A program made the translations under genes and the position numbers. From positions 62,001 to 126,000 of the forward strand of contig JAQJZZ010000021.1 in NCBI GenBank assembly GCA_030077755.1: a stretch of 64,000 bases of DNA, written 5' to 3'. This DNA comes from Filosporella fistucella (lineage: Eukaryota; Ascomycota; Leotiomycetes; Helotiales). Below the pieces are notes generated by a model. The model did not search any database and had not been told where the DNA came from. It saw only the letters and a list, made by a program, of their open reading frames with translations. Below are positions 1 through 12,179 of this stretch, in pieces (within the stretch, counting starts at the first letter, position 1; every line of letters begins with the position of its first letter).

Positions 1-164
1 GTCGCCTTGCGCTCGAGGCTGCGATTCTCTGCTGAAAGCTCCTAGATCACAAGCTATTCGCAGCTGGCCTAGTTTGGCTCTATCAAGACGGCGATGACAC
101 GAACCATCCACAACCCCAAGCGATATCCAGTGAGGTACTTGATGAGATTCTCGCCGAGACTATC

Positions 165-2551
165 ATGGAGGAAGTACACACTTTGAAGGCCGGTCCTTCC
201 GCAGACTCGAGATGGGTGCGAAACCAGCCACTGTGGCGAAGACAAGATGGAGCTCTTGCTAAAGTATTATATATTGTTGTGATTTTTATCATGGGGTGTA
301 TTGGATACAATTATGTTTCATTAGAATGGCAGATCAGGACTTGGAACTTCGCTGCCAAGATAGGCAATGGAGCAGGTTCCAGTGCCGCAAAAGGCAGCGA
401 ATACCTACTTGGGGTCGGCAAGGCAGACATCACAGGGTAATCCAGTCTTTACGGTCTTGGATCTTCTTCTATCTAACCTGCTTTAGGCCGGTTGTTGAGA
501 TCAACATGATGGGGTATGCGGATACGAAACAAGTCGGCTCGGGTCTTCGACAGAGGTTGTACTCTCGAGCTTTTATTGTTGGAGACACTTCAGAGCCCAA
601 GGACAGATTCGTATATCTCGTCCTCGACACTCAGTCCGGAGATACAGCTATCAGGTATGGTATACTGAAGGGCCTGGCTGAGTTAGGACCAGACTTTGAA
701 GTATACGGCCAGCATAATGTCGCAGTTACCGGCACACATTCTCATTCTGGCCCCGGAGCGTGGCTGAATTACCTCCTGCCGCAAATTACCAGCAAGGGTT
801 TCGACAAGCAAAGTTACAGGGCAATAGTCGATGGCGCTATAATTTCTATTCAAAGAGCGCACCGGAACTTGCAACCGGGCTATCTCACTGCTGGTACCAC
901 CAAAGTGGTCGGAGCAAATATCAATCGTAGCCTCTATGCATATCTGGCTAACCCAGAGTCAGAGAGAAACAGATACAATGAGAGTACCGAGGATGATGGC
1001 TCTGTTGAGAAGACGATGACTCTATTGAGGTTTCAGCGTAGTACAGATGGGAAAAATATTGGTATCCTCACCTGGTTCCCCACACACGGGACATCCATGT
1101 TGGGTAACAACACACTGATCTCGGGCGACAACAAAGGAGTAGCAGCAGCGTTGTTCGAGAAGAGCTTTTCTTCTGAAGATAGTGTGGCTAATGGCTTTGT
1201 GGCTGGCTTCTCTCAGGCCAACGTAGGTGATACGAGCCCAAATGTCCTCGGGGCTTGGTGCGAAGACGGCTCAGGCAAGGAATGCAGCTTCAAGAACAGC
1301 ACATGTAGTGATGGTAAGAGTCAATTCTGTCATGCTCGGGGGCCATTCTTTCGAATACAAGACAATGGTGCGGCATCCTGCTTTGAGATAGGCAGGAGAC
1401 AATTTCTACCTGCAAAAGCGTTATATGATTCCATCGATTCTACTGGCACTGCGGTTGTTGGATCTACGGTCAAATCCTTCCATACATTCCAGGACATGTC
1501 TAATTTCAGCTTCCCTTTGGCCAATGGCAGTTATGTGCAGACTTGCCCAGCGGCTCTTGGTTACTCGTTCGCGGCGGGAACGTCAGATGGACCTGGAGCT
1601 TTCGACTTCACACAAAATGACCCTAACACTCCAAATGCTTCTCCCGTCTGGCGAGTAGTATCTGGAGCTATCAAGGAACCAACAAAGCAACAGAAGCGCT
1701 GCCATTTTCCAAAGCCAATTCTACTTGATGTAGGTGAAATTACTACACCTTATCTGTGGACACCCAACGTGGTTGATGTCCAAGTGCTGCGCGTAGGTCA
1801 GTTCGTAATCATCGTCAGTCCCGGTGAAGCAACTACCATGGCAGGACGACGTTGGAAGGAGGCCATACATGATTCTGCTTCAACCTTGGCGCTGTCTGGC
1901 TCACCTTCAGTTGATCCCATCGTTGTGATCGGGGGTCCGGCAAACAGCTATACCCACTATATTGCAACGCCAGAGGAGTATGGCATCCAAAGATACGAGG
2001 GTGCTTCGACTCTGTACGGACAGTACACTTTGAATGCTTACATAAATTTGACCCTAACGTACCTCCCATATTTGGGGGCTTCTTCTACCGGTCAGCCCCC
2101 TTCTGGGCCGTCCCCTCCTGACAATGTTAATCGATCGCTATCCTTCATTACTGGCGTCGTATACGACGGCAGGTCCTTCCTCAAGTCGTTCGGCGACATT
2201 GTGACCGATGTCAAGCCAGCATATTCCATTGGCTCTATCGTCTCAGCTACGTTCGTCGGTGCCAATCCTCGAAACTCTCTACATCTGGAACAAACATATG
2301 CTGCGGTTGAGAGGCTAGACCCCAACTTCGGAAGATGGATGACCGTGAGGGATGACAGTGATTGGGGTTTGATATTCAATTGGAAACGAACCAGTGAGGT
2401 ACTAGGCACCAGTGAGGTGGAAATTGTCTGGGAGACCGAAGCCTGGGCCGAAGCCGGACAGTATCGCATCAAGTACTACGGAGATTCTAAGGCTATTGGG
2501 GGTACTATCACACCTTTTGAAGGAGCAAGTGGGGAATTTGTTCTTGCGTAA
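165..2551 (+). CDS. Neutral (alkaline) ceramidase, membrane-anchored
   Basis: Exons 165-436 and 487-2551, with a 50-nt intron that joins in frame at ADITG|PVVEINMMGYA; 778 aa. The protein hydrolyses the amide bond of ceramide to sphingosine and fatty acid. Family landmarks visible: GTHSHSGPG near residue 173 and FPTHGTSM near 287 carry the zinc-binding histidines, and QANVGDTSPN near 334 carries the conserved nucleophile serine region. The C-terminal part is the usual beta-sandwich domain. An uncharged stretch at residues 34-51 (VLYIVVIFIMGCIGYNYV) looks like a signal anchor rather than a cleaved signal peptide, suggesting a type II membrane protein of the secretory pathway. The ATG at 165 is the first after an in-frame stop at 36-38, yet the 126 nt between are open, so an upstream exon is possible. 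Convergent with the next gene, 167 nt apart. Family call is firm; the N-terminus is uncertain. Confidence 0.88.
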
Positions 2552-2718
2552 ATAATGCCGGAATTGTGAAGTAGGCTCTGAGGAATTTGTATTTATGACA
2601 TTTTTAAACCCATTCAATTCTCATAGCCACTGACTGATAGCTCTGGCCAACAACGCCCGGATATGTCCTTGTTTAACTCCATCTTGCTATGCTGTAATTT
2701 CCAGGTCCTCTTAAACGC

Positions 2719-5700
2719 CTAAACACGTGCACGTCTTCCCCTCTTTGCCACCTTCCTCTCCGCAAGATCCCATTTCCAGGCATCCTCGAATAAAGTGGGC
2801 TTTTGTTGTGTATCCTTTGGCTCGAGACCCAATCTTCTCACGACCTTAAAGGCACCAGTGCCAACGCTCATCGTCTGGCCCATAATAATACACTCACTTA
2901 CACCTTCAATGAGATCAGACTTCATGCCAGCTGCAGCATCGAACAGATGATCTGGGGTCTTCTCGAAAGACGCCAATTGCAGAACACTGTCTCGCATTTT
3001 CGACAGTCCGAAACGAGTGATGCCAAGCACTTCACCTTTATATGTCATAACATCTGCTAGCAGCTGCATGTGACGAGGGTCGATGCCCATGTCTCCCATA
3101 ACGGCTCCAATTTCTTTCGCAATTGTAGTCCGCGCAGCTTCAATGCCCAGGACATCACGACATTCCATTACACTGTTGCTTGTAGTTTTCGTGCCTATGA
3201 CACCTTCGGTTGTCATACAAGCACGGAGACCGTATCCTTCCACGAGAACAGTGTGTTCACTTTGCTCCGATGTCTGAATGATGGCCCGGGTAGCATCTGG
3301 ATAACCTGAGATTGCCAGAGTGGGCAAAGCACGTTTCAAATGATTGACGCGCAATAATAGATCCGATCCTCCTTCATCAATGGTAGGCTTAGTTCGCGCT
3401 CCACCACGACCGCCTGTAGTTGATGCACTGTCATTGCTGACATTCACGAAAATACAGTCTTCCGCCACCGAAACATCGCTCCAGCGGATTTTAAGCTTTT
3501 TGTTCATGCAAATTGTATTGGCAATGTTCTCCACCGTGATGCCGAGATGCATATCGTTAAGCGCGTCGATATCTACTGACAGACATATCGTCGACCTCGT
3601 AGCCGACCACATGTCTTCTACGAAGCGAATAACATCTGAGATGTAGGTTTTCTCGATGCGTCCCTTAACCACACGCGCTGCCTCGATCTGCTTGTTGTTT
3701 TCGAGTGGGCATGAGATGACAGGTGTACTGATGACTTTCGAGGCGTTGATAATTTCTTTGATACGGGGCACACCTTGGGTGATACTCATACCAGCGACAC
3801 CAGCAAAATGGAAAGTCTTCAATGTCATTTGAGTGCCAGGTTCTCCGATAGACTGTGCCCCAACAGCACCTACAGCATGGCCTGGTTCGACATGGGCTTT
3901 AGCGTACTTATTTAGACAGAGGGAAATGAACATCTCCAGCGTGCGTTGTGACACTTTGGCCACACGCTCGACCTGTAATCGCCTCGCAGGGTTTTCGGAC
4001 AATACATCCACCATTTCTCCTGAAACAGATGGATCGTCCTCGCACTCATGAAGCCCGGCTCTCTGTCTGGCTTTGGCCATACGGGTAGCCAATCCACCAA
4101 CGAATTTTGTAATGGTTTGTAAAAATCCCCGGGCACTCTCAAACTCATCGATACCATAGTCGCTCTGGTCTTCATATGCGAGTGGTTCCTTCAGCAGGCC
4201 CTTTCTCTTGTATTTAGACTTCTGATTGGCCAAAAGCAAGTCACATTGGGCTGTGATCTCGTAAGGTAGCAAGCATCTATCGTCGTTGTTCCACGTCAGA
4301 CTCTCGGCATGAGTCCAAGTCCGTTCAAAGTGCACTGGCACGGCGGTACCTTCCATGTCAACTGGATCAAGCTTGTCGGCGCCGAATTGAAACTGAACAA
4401 TAATTCCCGAAGAATTCCGGACGGTATCATCATACTGAGTGGATAAATCTTCGAGCGATTTCATCAATCGTCTTGACATGTATCCAGTTTCAGCGGTCTT
4501 GACTGCGGTATCGACCAAACCCTCGCGACCAGAAATGGCGTGGAACAAGAACTCGGTAGGTGTAAGGCCGGTGAAAAAGCTGTTTCTGACGAATCCCTTG
4601 GAAGGTGGCTGCCGAGCATTCTTGGGAAAGTGAGGCAAACTTCTATCCTGGAAGCCATCTGGAACACGTTGGCCTCCAATGATTTGTTGCCCGACAACTG
4701 CCACCATTTGGGCGACGTTGATATTCGAACCCTTGGAGCCAGATTTCGCCATGACTAAGGGAGCGTTCCATTTGCTGAGAGTTTCTATACAATATTCTCC
4801 AGCTTGTTGTCTGACTTTGCTGAGAATACCTGAGATTGCGTTTTCCAGCGTTTCCTCCATATTGCATCCGGTGGCTTTCTCGAGTTCGCCTTTCTTAAAC
4901 TTCTGGATGAGCCTCTCGCACTCTGCATAGGCCGTTGAAACAAGATCCTGCTTCTTCTCGGTGAGCTTCGCGGATGGGTAGACGTCACTAATACCGATGG
5001 AGAAGCCTTGATTTGTGAGATATCGAGCCGAAACTTTTGCAAGTCTGTTCATGGCGGCAACAGCCTCGTCGGGTCCGAAATCTCGCAGAATTATATAGAA
5101 TATTGAATCCTTCTTTCCAGATCCCACGGTAGTTTTGTCCATTCTACCACACATGACCTCTGAGTTTCGCACTACGAGCCAGCCGTCGTTTGGGTCCATA
5201 TCTGGCTGCTGTCCAGCCACTGCTTTGTAGTCACGACATTTTGCATCCAAATTGACCTTGACAGGAGATTGCTTGTTGGGTCTCATAAGAACGCTGAAGA
5301 CTTGCTTTCCAGTCCACATCGCTTCTGGCTTGACAATTGCCGGAGGAGGGAGATCAAGATGTGTGTTTCCATCAACCATGTACATGCAAATATTCGTAAA
5401 AGTCTTACGGTCGAAGAAATTCTCCTTGCTGCTTAGAAGATACGCCGCTGTGATGAAATCCTGAGTTGCAGAGATAATTGGTTCCCCGTTCTTCGGTGTC
5501 GAAAGGTTGTTCTTCACTCCCATCAAATTAATCGCCTCGGTCCTTGCTTCCTCCGTCTGAGGCACATGTAGGTTCATTTCGTCGCCATCGAAATCAGCGT
5601 TGTACGGATTGCAAACACATTCATTGAGACGGAAGGTTCTCCACGGTCTAACCTTGACATAATGACTCATGATACTAAGCTTGTGGAGTGATGGCTGTCG

Positions 5701-7280
5701 GTTGAAAAGGACTATATCACCATCCTCAAGATGTCTTTCGACGACATCACCAATTTTCAGGTACTTTGCTTCATTCTCTCTTTTGGCAAACTTCAGAGAG
5801 ATCTTGTGATCTGAGTCCTTTTTGACGATTTGCTGAGCACCCGGATGAATCGCAGGACCGTTAAGCACACACTTTCGTAGCTTTTCGATGTTGTGTCGTT
5901 GTACTCTTTCCGGGTACGTTAAATTCTTCGCCACGAGGATTGGAATTGCGACCTGATCAATACCAAGATTTGGATCTGGTGAAATGACTGTCCGGCCCGA
6001 GAAGTCGACTCGCTTTCCAGACAGATTTCCCCGAAACCGTCCCTGTTTACCTTTAAGCCGCTGACAGAATCCCCGAATGGCCTTCCCAAAACCGGGTTGT
6101 TGAAGGCCGGGAACATCACTGTTCACGTACATGGCTATCTGCAACTGCAAATAGTCCCATTGTTCCATTATTGTTTGCACTGGCTGGCCCTTCTGCAGCG
6201 CAGCTCGAATCAAGGAACTGATGTGGACAATATCAGCGAGTTTGGTAGTTAAATCATCTTCCGTGCTTGCGTTGTCTTGAGCAACTGAGGGTCGAATACA
6301 AATTGGTGGTGCCGGAACAAACTGCCATATGAACATCTCAGGCCTGCCTTCAGCTGGGTTGATACCTAAAAGCTCGCAATCGTTTGGTGTAATCATCTTG
6401 AAAAGATTCAAGACCCTCAATGGATTGAGATCCTCCATGGCCTTCTTCAGATGTTTATCGAGATCATTGTTGTGCTTTTTCGCTTCCTCAAAAGAATTTT
6501 GAAAAGCAGTCATCCCTCGGGGAATAGCCTTCTTTGCAGCGGTCGACTTATTGTAGGCCTGATACTTGTCATGGGCAAGCTTCAGTACTCCAATTTTGCG
6601 AATTTGGCCATTGACAGATTCGCAGTAAGGACAAGTCTTACACTTTCGACATTGCTCGTTAATTCTCTTACAGATTTGTGTTCTCTTCAAATTGTCGATT
6701 CCAGGTCTTCGTAGCTCTTTCAAAAAGTTTCGTCGTTCGGTATCAGTGAGAAGCACTTTGGCGCATTCCTATCGAACCTCAGCTCGGGCCAATATGTGTG
6801 CATGAGGATTTACATACCTTGCAGACATTTTGCAGAATATTTTGAATCAATTTCAGGTAGCCAATATGAAATGCTGGCAATGCTAAACGGATGTGACCAA
6901 AGTGGCCGTTACAATTTTGTAGTCCTTCTCCGCAGGTCTCGCAGACACCGGTTTTGCTTGATATCCCCTGAAAGAATACTAAATCAGCCCAAAAACTCTA
7001 TCATAGTTGGATACTAGAGAGGCCAACCAATCTTGGATCCAACGCCCCGTGGACCACAGGACGGCGCATCTGCTCCACATTGTACAAAAGCCTGTCCGAT
7101 ACTTCCAAAACACCTTGATTGACAATGTCCGAGTTCGATTGAATTCCGAATTTGAGCTAGTACACATCAGCTTGCAGCTCAATCCACAGTCAACTGTGCG
7201 ATTACCTCTTTGAAAACTTTAGGGTTGCGGTCTACCACTTGACTCTTCACCGAGTCGGTGCCGCCTGAAAAGAACTGCAT
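2719..7280 (-). CDS. RPO31: DNA-directed RNA polymerase III subunit RPC1
   Basis: Largest subunit of nuclear RNA polymerase III, which makes tRNA, 5S rRNA and other small RNAs. Four exons on the minus strand: 7280-7206, 7156-7028, 6967-6818 and 6768-2719, all phase 0, giving 1467 aa, a normal length. Exon 1 starts MQFFSGGTDSVKSQVVDRNP. Exon 3 holds the clamp zinc motif, CETCG followed by CNGHFGH (residues about 77-92). The catalytic magnesium loop NADFDGDE lies near residue 511, and the bridge/trigger region includes GEPGTQMTLKTFHFAGVA. An isolated reading starting near 6756 would lose the first zinc site, so the three small 5' exons matter. The donor of intron 2 (GTTGGC at 7027) is weak and is the least secure junction. 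Identity is certain from overall similarity and motif order. Confidence 0.96.
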
Positions 7281-7870
7281 GGTAGGCTTCTTTTACTGAA
7301 GAATGACCATGAGCAGAGCTTTGATAGTTTCGAGGACAAGTTGAATATTGTCTCTTGCTACCGGACTATCATTCGAAAGTTGTGAAGGGGCATTGGGCGC
7401 GTGAAGAAGTATGTGGGGTTGAGTCACTTTGCAGCTCGCTTTTGATATCGTATCGACATAAGCTCCCAAAAACTTTTTGGTGGGGTAACGCACTGACACG
7501 TGACAGTATCCCAATTAGGTACCTAACCTTACCTTAGGGAAGGGCAGCGCGAACAGCAATAGAGCTATTAGTACTGTGCGGCAGCTTTCGATGCTGTTTC
7601 ATAATTGCTTCACATCACCACGATACAATTTCAAGAAGTGCTATTTCATAAGCCTGAGAAAGTATTCGGAAGAAAGTTGTACTCGATATAAGGATTTTCA
7701 AGATTCAATGCAATGCAGATGACCTCAATTTTCGATCAGCCCTTTAGTCAGGAGATATTTTAGGTTTATACTCCGCGACCGTCTTGTCTCCTTTACCTAA
7801 GGCAAGTACATTTTGGTCCCTTATCCCATTACCAACTTGAATTCAACATTGGGGTTATCTCTTTATCCCC
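7281..7870. other. Intergenic: RPC1 promoter side and SDR gene 3' side
   Basis: 590 nt between two minus-strand genes. It should contain the RPC1 promoter and leader and the 3' flank of the SDR gene. A TAGGTACCTAA / TTACCTTAGG element lies at 7516-7538, about 240 nt upstream of the RPC1 start codon; it resembles motifs upstream of other genes here. No coding segment is convincing. Confidence 0.6.
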
Positions 7871-9208
7871 TTAACGACCTGGCACTTCCAACAAAACACC
7901 ACCTACAGACAGATTATTATAAGGTTTGAAGGGGAGACCAAAAAAAATGCTCGGCTGTGACGAATACAGTGCAAAGTTAAACATACCATCAATTGCAATG
8001 ACCTCTCCATTCACGTACTTGTTCTTCGCCAAGAAGATAATCCCCTGGGCCATCTCTTCGTCACTGCCAGCACGATTCATTGGGACGTGTCCCTTCTCTT
8101 CGATCTTTTCCTGTGGAAGCTCGCTCTTTTGGTTTTCGTCACTATCATTTGTCGTCATTTCACTTGGAAAGTACCTACAGCAGTCAGTCCCTTCTTTATG
8201 TTTCTGTCTCAAGATATATCAAATAAGAAAGGTATGGAGAGCATCAAATGTTTAAGAGATTGTGGCCTACCCTGGCGCTATACTGTTCACCCTGATTCCG
8301 GCTCGCTTGAACTCGTACGACATTAATTTGGACAGATGTACAGTCGCGCCTTTTGCTGCATTGTAGCTGAAGTGTCCTTGTGCGTGACGCATTATTCCGG
8401 ACATTGAGGAAATGACAATCACAGAGGCTGAGAGATGGCCGTAGATTTCTTTTCCCGCTTGGAGGAGGGGAAGAAAGGACACCGTTGTGAACTGGATTGG
8501 CGGTTAGTAACTATATGTTCCTTGTTTTGGTTCAGAACTGACATATACTGCTGACACATTGGTATTGAAGGTATCAGACCATTCACTGAACGTCTCTCCA
8601 TTGAACAATCTTTCCTTCAGCTCACTAGCTTTCTCGCTCTCGGGTTCTGCCTTCGGACCTGATATCCCAGCATCTGGACAATTTAATAGAGCACGGGCAG
8701 AGCAAAGTTTGACTTACTGCAGATGAGCAAGTTGATGTGTTTCTCTTTCTTGCTGATTTGCTCAACCAGGTTTTCAAGATCTTCCTTCTTTGTAACATCA
8801 CACGGCCCAATTCTTGTAATATGTCAGTGTACTCAGTGGCGAAATTGTTCAAGCAATTGCTTACGGGATGATCTCTCCCCCTTGCCCAGGTTGACTAGGA
8901 AATTATTAGCAAGATGAGTAGGGAAGAGAGTGAAGCTTTTGAAATAGGTTCTGAATGCTCCCTAAGGTTCGAATGCCAACCCTCAACGTGCCTGACAAAG
9001 AAATATAAGAAGAAAATGCAACACACTGAGATTCAGCGGCTTTCTGGAGTGCTTCTATTCGTCGTCCGGTGATGTAGACCCTCGCTCCATTGGCAGCCAG
9101 TGCCTGAGTAGCCATCAATCCTATACCAGTCCCTCCTCCAGTCACTACGCATACATGGCCATTGACCGAAAAGAGCTTCTCCGCTCTCAAGTCTTCGGTA
9201 GAAACCAT
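7871..9208 (-). CDS. Short-chain dehydrogenase/reductase (SDR)
   Basis: Seven exons: 9208-9027, 8894-8865, 8812-8718, 8673-8543, 8491-8271, 8174-7987 and 7902-7871; 879 nt, 292 aa, with all junctions in phase. Classical SDR: Rossmann nucleotide-binding motif TGGGTGIG near residue 22 with an Arg-rich TGRR after beta-2 (suggesting NADP(H)), the LICNAG segment after beta-4, and the active-site SYNAAK (Tyr-x3-Lys) near residue 190 with the catalytic Ser in ISSMSG. The C-terminus ends [12 protein letters not shown], the usual SDR ending once the 84-nt last intron is removed. Fungal relatives are often labelled 3-oxoacyl-ACP or rhamnolipid-type reductases, but substrate cannot be read from sequence. 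Exon 2 is only 30 nt. No neighbouring gene suggests a pathway. Confidence 0.87.
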
Positions 9209-9832
9209 AATGACAGCTCACGAAATAGGAATCTTCCCAATTTTCCCACTGGTCTGTTGAAGCAAAATACTTGACCTGAGATCTTGTAAAATGCAAATTG
9301 TATGTGGAGAAAGATAAGTTTATAGGTTCGCCCCTACCTAGTCTCGTTGATTCTTTGCTTACTATAATGTTAATATGGTTGCGTCATAGTGTAACCCCGA
9401 GATTAAGTACGAGGAACAAATATAAGATACCACTCACGTGGAATTTTATGGGTTCCTCTAATGTTCCTAGGCTCATCATTAAAGCATTATTGAAGTAGCT
9501 ACGCGTATCCAGGTGTGCTTAATCGGATATGTTAAGTTGGATGGAAATAATGCAGTCGAAGCTTCTAGTAATACAGTGCAAAACCCTTGAATACTCTGTT
9601 GGTACCATACCACATCGTGAGACATTTCAGTTTGAATTCTCCAAGCTCCGAAGATAGGTGCTGAAAAATACTCAAGGCATGTCAGGAGAACACAAGAGAC
9701 CTGCCAGACTGTATAACCTCGAGCACTTCAAGAAACCCACTCACGTGACAATATGAATCACTAATCGAACTTAACAGTGCATAGTTAGTCATTAGAATTA
9801 AGTAATATTAGTGTAGCTAGATATACTCTGGA
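9209..9832. other. Intergenic, AT-rich, no gene seen
   Basis: 624 nt between the start of the SDR gene and the stop of the next minus-strand gene. The part near 9750-9830 is AT-rich with many TA steps. It must hold the SDR promoter and the downstream gene's polyadenylation region. I see no coding exon, RNA gene or clear repeat. Confidence 0.5.
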
Positions 9833-12179
9833 TTAGCAAGTTCTTGAGCTTGGAAATGACCCAGGGACAACTCCAGTGACCTGCCCAGTACCGTGTTCCT
9901 CCTCCAGTTCTCTTGCCAATTCAGCGTCTAGATGTAATGCTTCCGCTGTCAACCTATCAGCCTCTCTCCTGTACTTGTCTGCTTCCTCTTCCAGCTTTGA
10001 AGCTTCGTCGAGTTTCTTCAATTTCTCCTTCTCACCAATCCTATGGCCGCTAGCATCGGTTCGTAATTCGATTGCCTTGGTCTCCTTCACCTGAGCAATT
10101 CCTTCCATCTGAAGAGCTTGCGTGTGCATTTGATCGGCACCCATCGATATTGGAGACGCGTCTATATCGCGAGGGGTTGCCATTGCACCTGGCACATATG
10201 GTAGGGAAGGCCAACCACCATGCATAGCTGACATGCCTGGCATGCCGGGTGGGCCACCTCTACCAAAGTGTCCAAAGGGATGAGGTCGTTGAACAAAGGG
10301 AGCCGAGACTGTCCTACCAAATCTGAATGGAGGGCCGGCCTTTGACATCGTTGGAATTGCAGGAGTTGATAGCATTGAAGGTATATGGGATGGTGAATCC
10401 ATCCAAGGCGAAGCCCGTCCCGCCCTTCGCCCGCAGGCTCCGGCTCTCTTTCTGGCGGCTCTCTCTTCCTGCTTCATCGTCCGCCGTTCTTTTCTCAGGG
10501 CCTTCTTCGCATGTCGACGCTCACGTTTCATTTCTCGTCTTTGTCTTTTCTGGGTTTTCTTTACCTCCTTGAACTTCCTCATCAAGTCCTTGACCTCATT
10601 TTTCAAATGCCTTAGGTCTTCTTCAAATTGTACCGGATCATTCTTTTTGGCCTTCTGAATCTCCTTCTTAATTCCCTTCACCGTCTCCTTGCTTATTGGG
10701 CGCTCCGGGTGGTTCAGCCTGCAACGTTAGCATGGTCAACTTTGAAGCTCAAAGGCCTGAGTATTAGGGCAGCATGGGAAAGTGAAGCTGAAAATTTGAC
10801 ATACCAATCGACTAGCGATTGTCGGGCTATTGGTAGTTGTTGGTCCCCTAGGTCATCATATTCGGGAAGAGATCCCACTGATGATTCTGACCTGAGAGAG
10901 CTAGATGATGATGAGCTTGATTCGCTGGAAGTTGAGGCAGAACGATCTCGCTGCCTCATATGCTGGCCATGCGAATTGGATCGGCCTCTATGCCCATGGC
11001 GTCTTCCATGCATTCGCTCTGGCTCTTGGTCATTTTGGGATCCTCTTCTGCCAAACATCCGACCCCCTAGACCGACCCCACGGTTACTTGCTTTGAAACC
11101 ATTCCTTCCCCCGAGGGAGAACCCATTTGAATCAGCAACAAGCATTGAGCCAATTCTGAATCCATCGCTATCAGCCTGAAACAGTCAGCTTAAAAAATGC
11201 ACGCTAGAGTGATATGATTACTATCCCTGAAAAGGATAACAGTTTAATGGCGTTAAGTACTTACCCGTAAACCATTTCTTCCAATACGAAACCCGTCATT
11301 CGAGGCATGTATCGGTCCCATTTTGAAGCCTTGCGGTCCAGCTTGCATGAAGCCGCCAAAGAAGTTCCGTTGACCTGTGGTATTGCTGTTTGAAGGTTCT
11401 GACCCGAGTTCATGCTCCCATGGAATCCAAGCGCCAGGCATTTGAGGTTCTCTAGGCGTACGTTCAGCAGCAGCGCCTTCAAGCTCCGCATCTTGGTCTA
11501 TAGTGACGATGCGCACTCCTCGAGGGCCAAAAAATCCCGCGTTCCATTCAGTGATGGTCCCTTCAATTTTGGTCGACATCATAGGTGAAAGGCTCTGCCG
11601 TAGAGAATCTAGTTGTGCATTAATTTGGCTGAGATCTGTCCGCGAGTGGTCCACTTGACTCAAGGTCAGTAGGTTCATTCGTTCGTCAATCATCTCTGCC
11701 TTAAGCTTGCGATCTGCCACATCATGATTGACGCTGGCAGTATGGTCTGGTAAAAGGTGATTTACAAAAGTTGCCCAGTCTTGCTGTGATATATCTTTTG
11801 CGGAGAATCGCTCTGGGTATGGGAGGTCGGTTGGCTGGGTACTTGCAGTAACAGCGATTTTGTGGACTTCTGGTTCTCCACTGGCCTGGCGTTGGGCTGG
11901 TCTCTCTTCAAAGTATGCTGCTCCGGACGAGGAAGAAACATGGTCCAAATCGTCAAAGGGCCCGTGATTTTGTTGATGAATCGAGCTGGTCGAAGAGTAA
12001 GGTGGAGTATATATCGTACCATCAACTGACGATGCTGCCGACGGAAGCGTCCGAGCTGTAACAGCTGATGGGGCAGACTCAGGCGCTGTAGGCGTAACAA
12101 TTTGCAAAGGCGATGAGCTTGAGGTGGAGTAGATGTCGGTTTCGGTGTATGGAGGTGGAGGGTTGTGGTCGGCGTCCAT
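9833..12179 (-). CDS. Unrecognised 723-aa protein with PPPPY motif, G-F repeats and basic coiled coil
   Basis: Three exons, 12179-11265, 11175-10805 and 10718-9833, in phase, 723 aa. I do not recognise a named family. The N-terminus, MDADHNPPPPYTETDIY, has a PPxY motif that could bind a WW domain, followed by a Ser/Thr/Pro-rich low-complexity region. Around residues 285-345 there is a repeat of the type D/N-G-F-R/K/S-I/M/L-G (DGFRIGRNGLR, DGFRIGSMLV, NGFSLGGRNGFK). A Ser-rich stretch follows, then a strongly charged helix of about 65 residues (KKTQKRQRREMKRERRHAKK), a Pro/Gly/Met-rich linker and a second acidic/basic coiled coil. No transmembrane segment or enzyme motif. The start was chosen at the PPPPY methionine; an upstream in-frame ATG at 12263 would add a hydrophobic 28-aa extension that looks like leader sequence. 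Probably a cytosolic or nuclear scaffold; that is inference. Confidence 0.7.
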
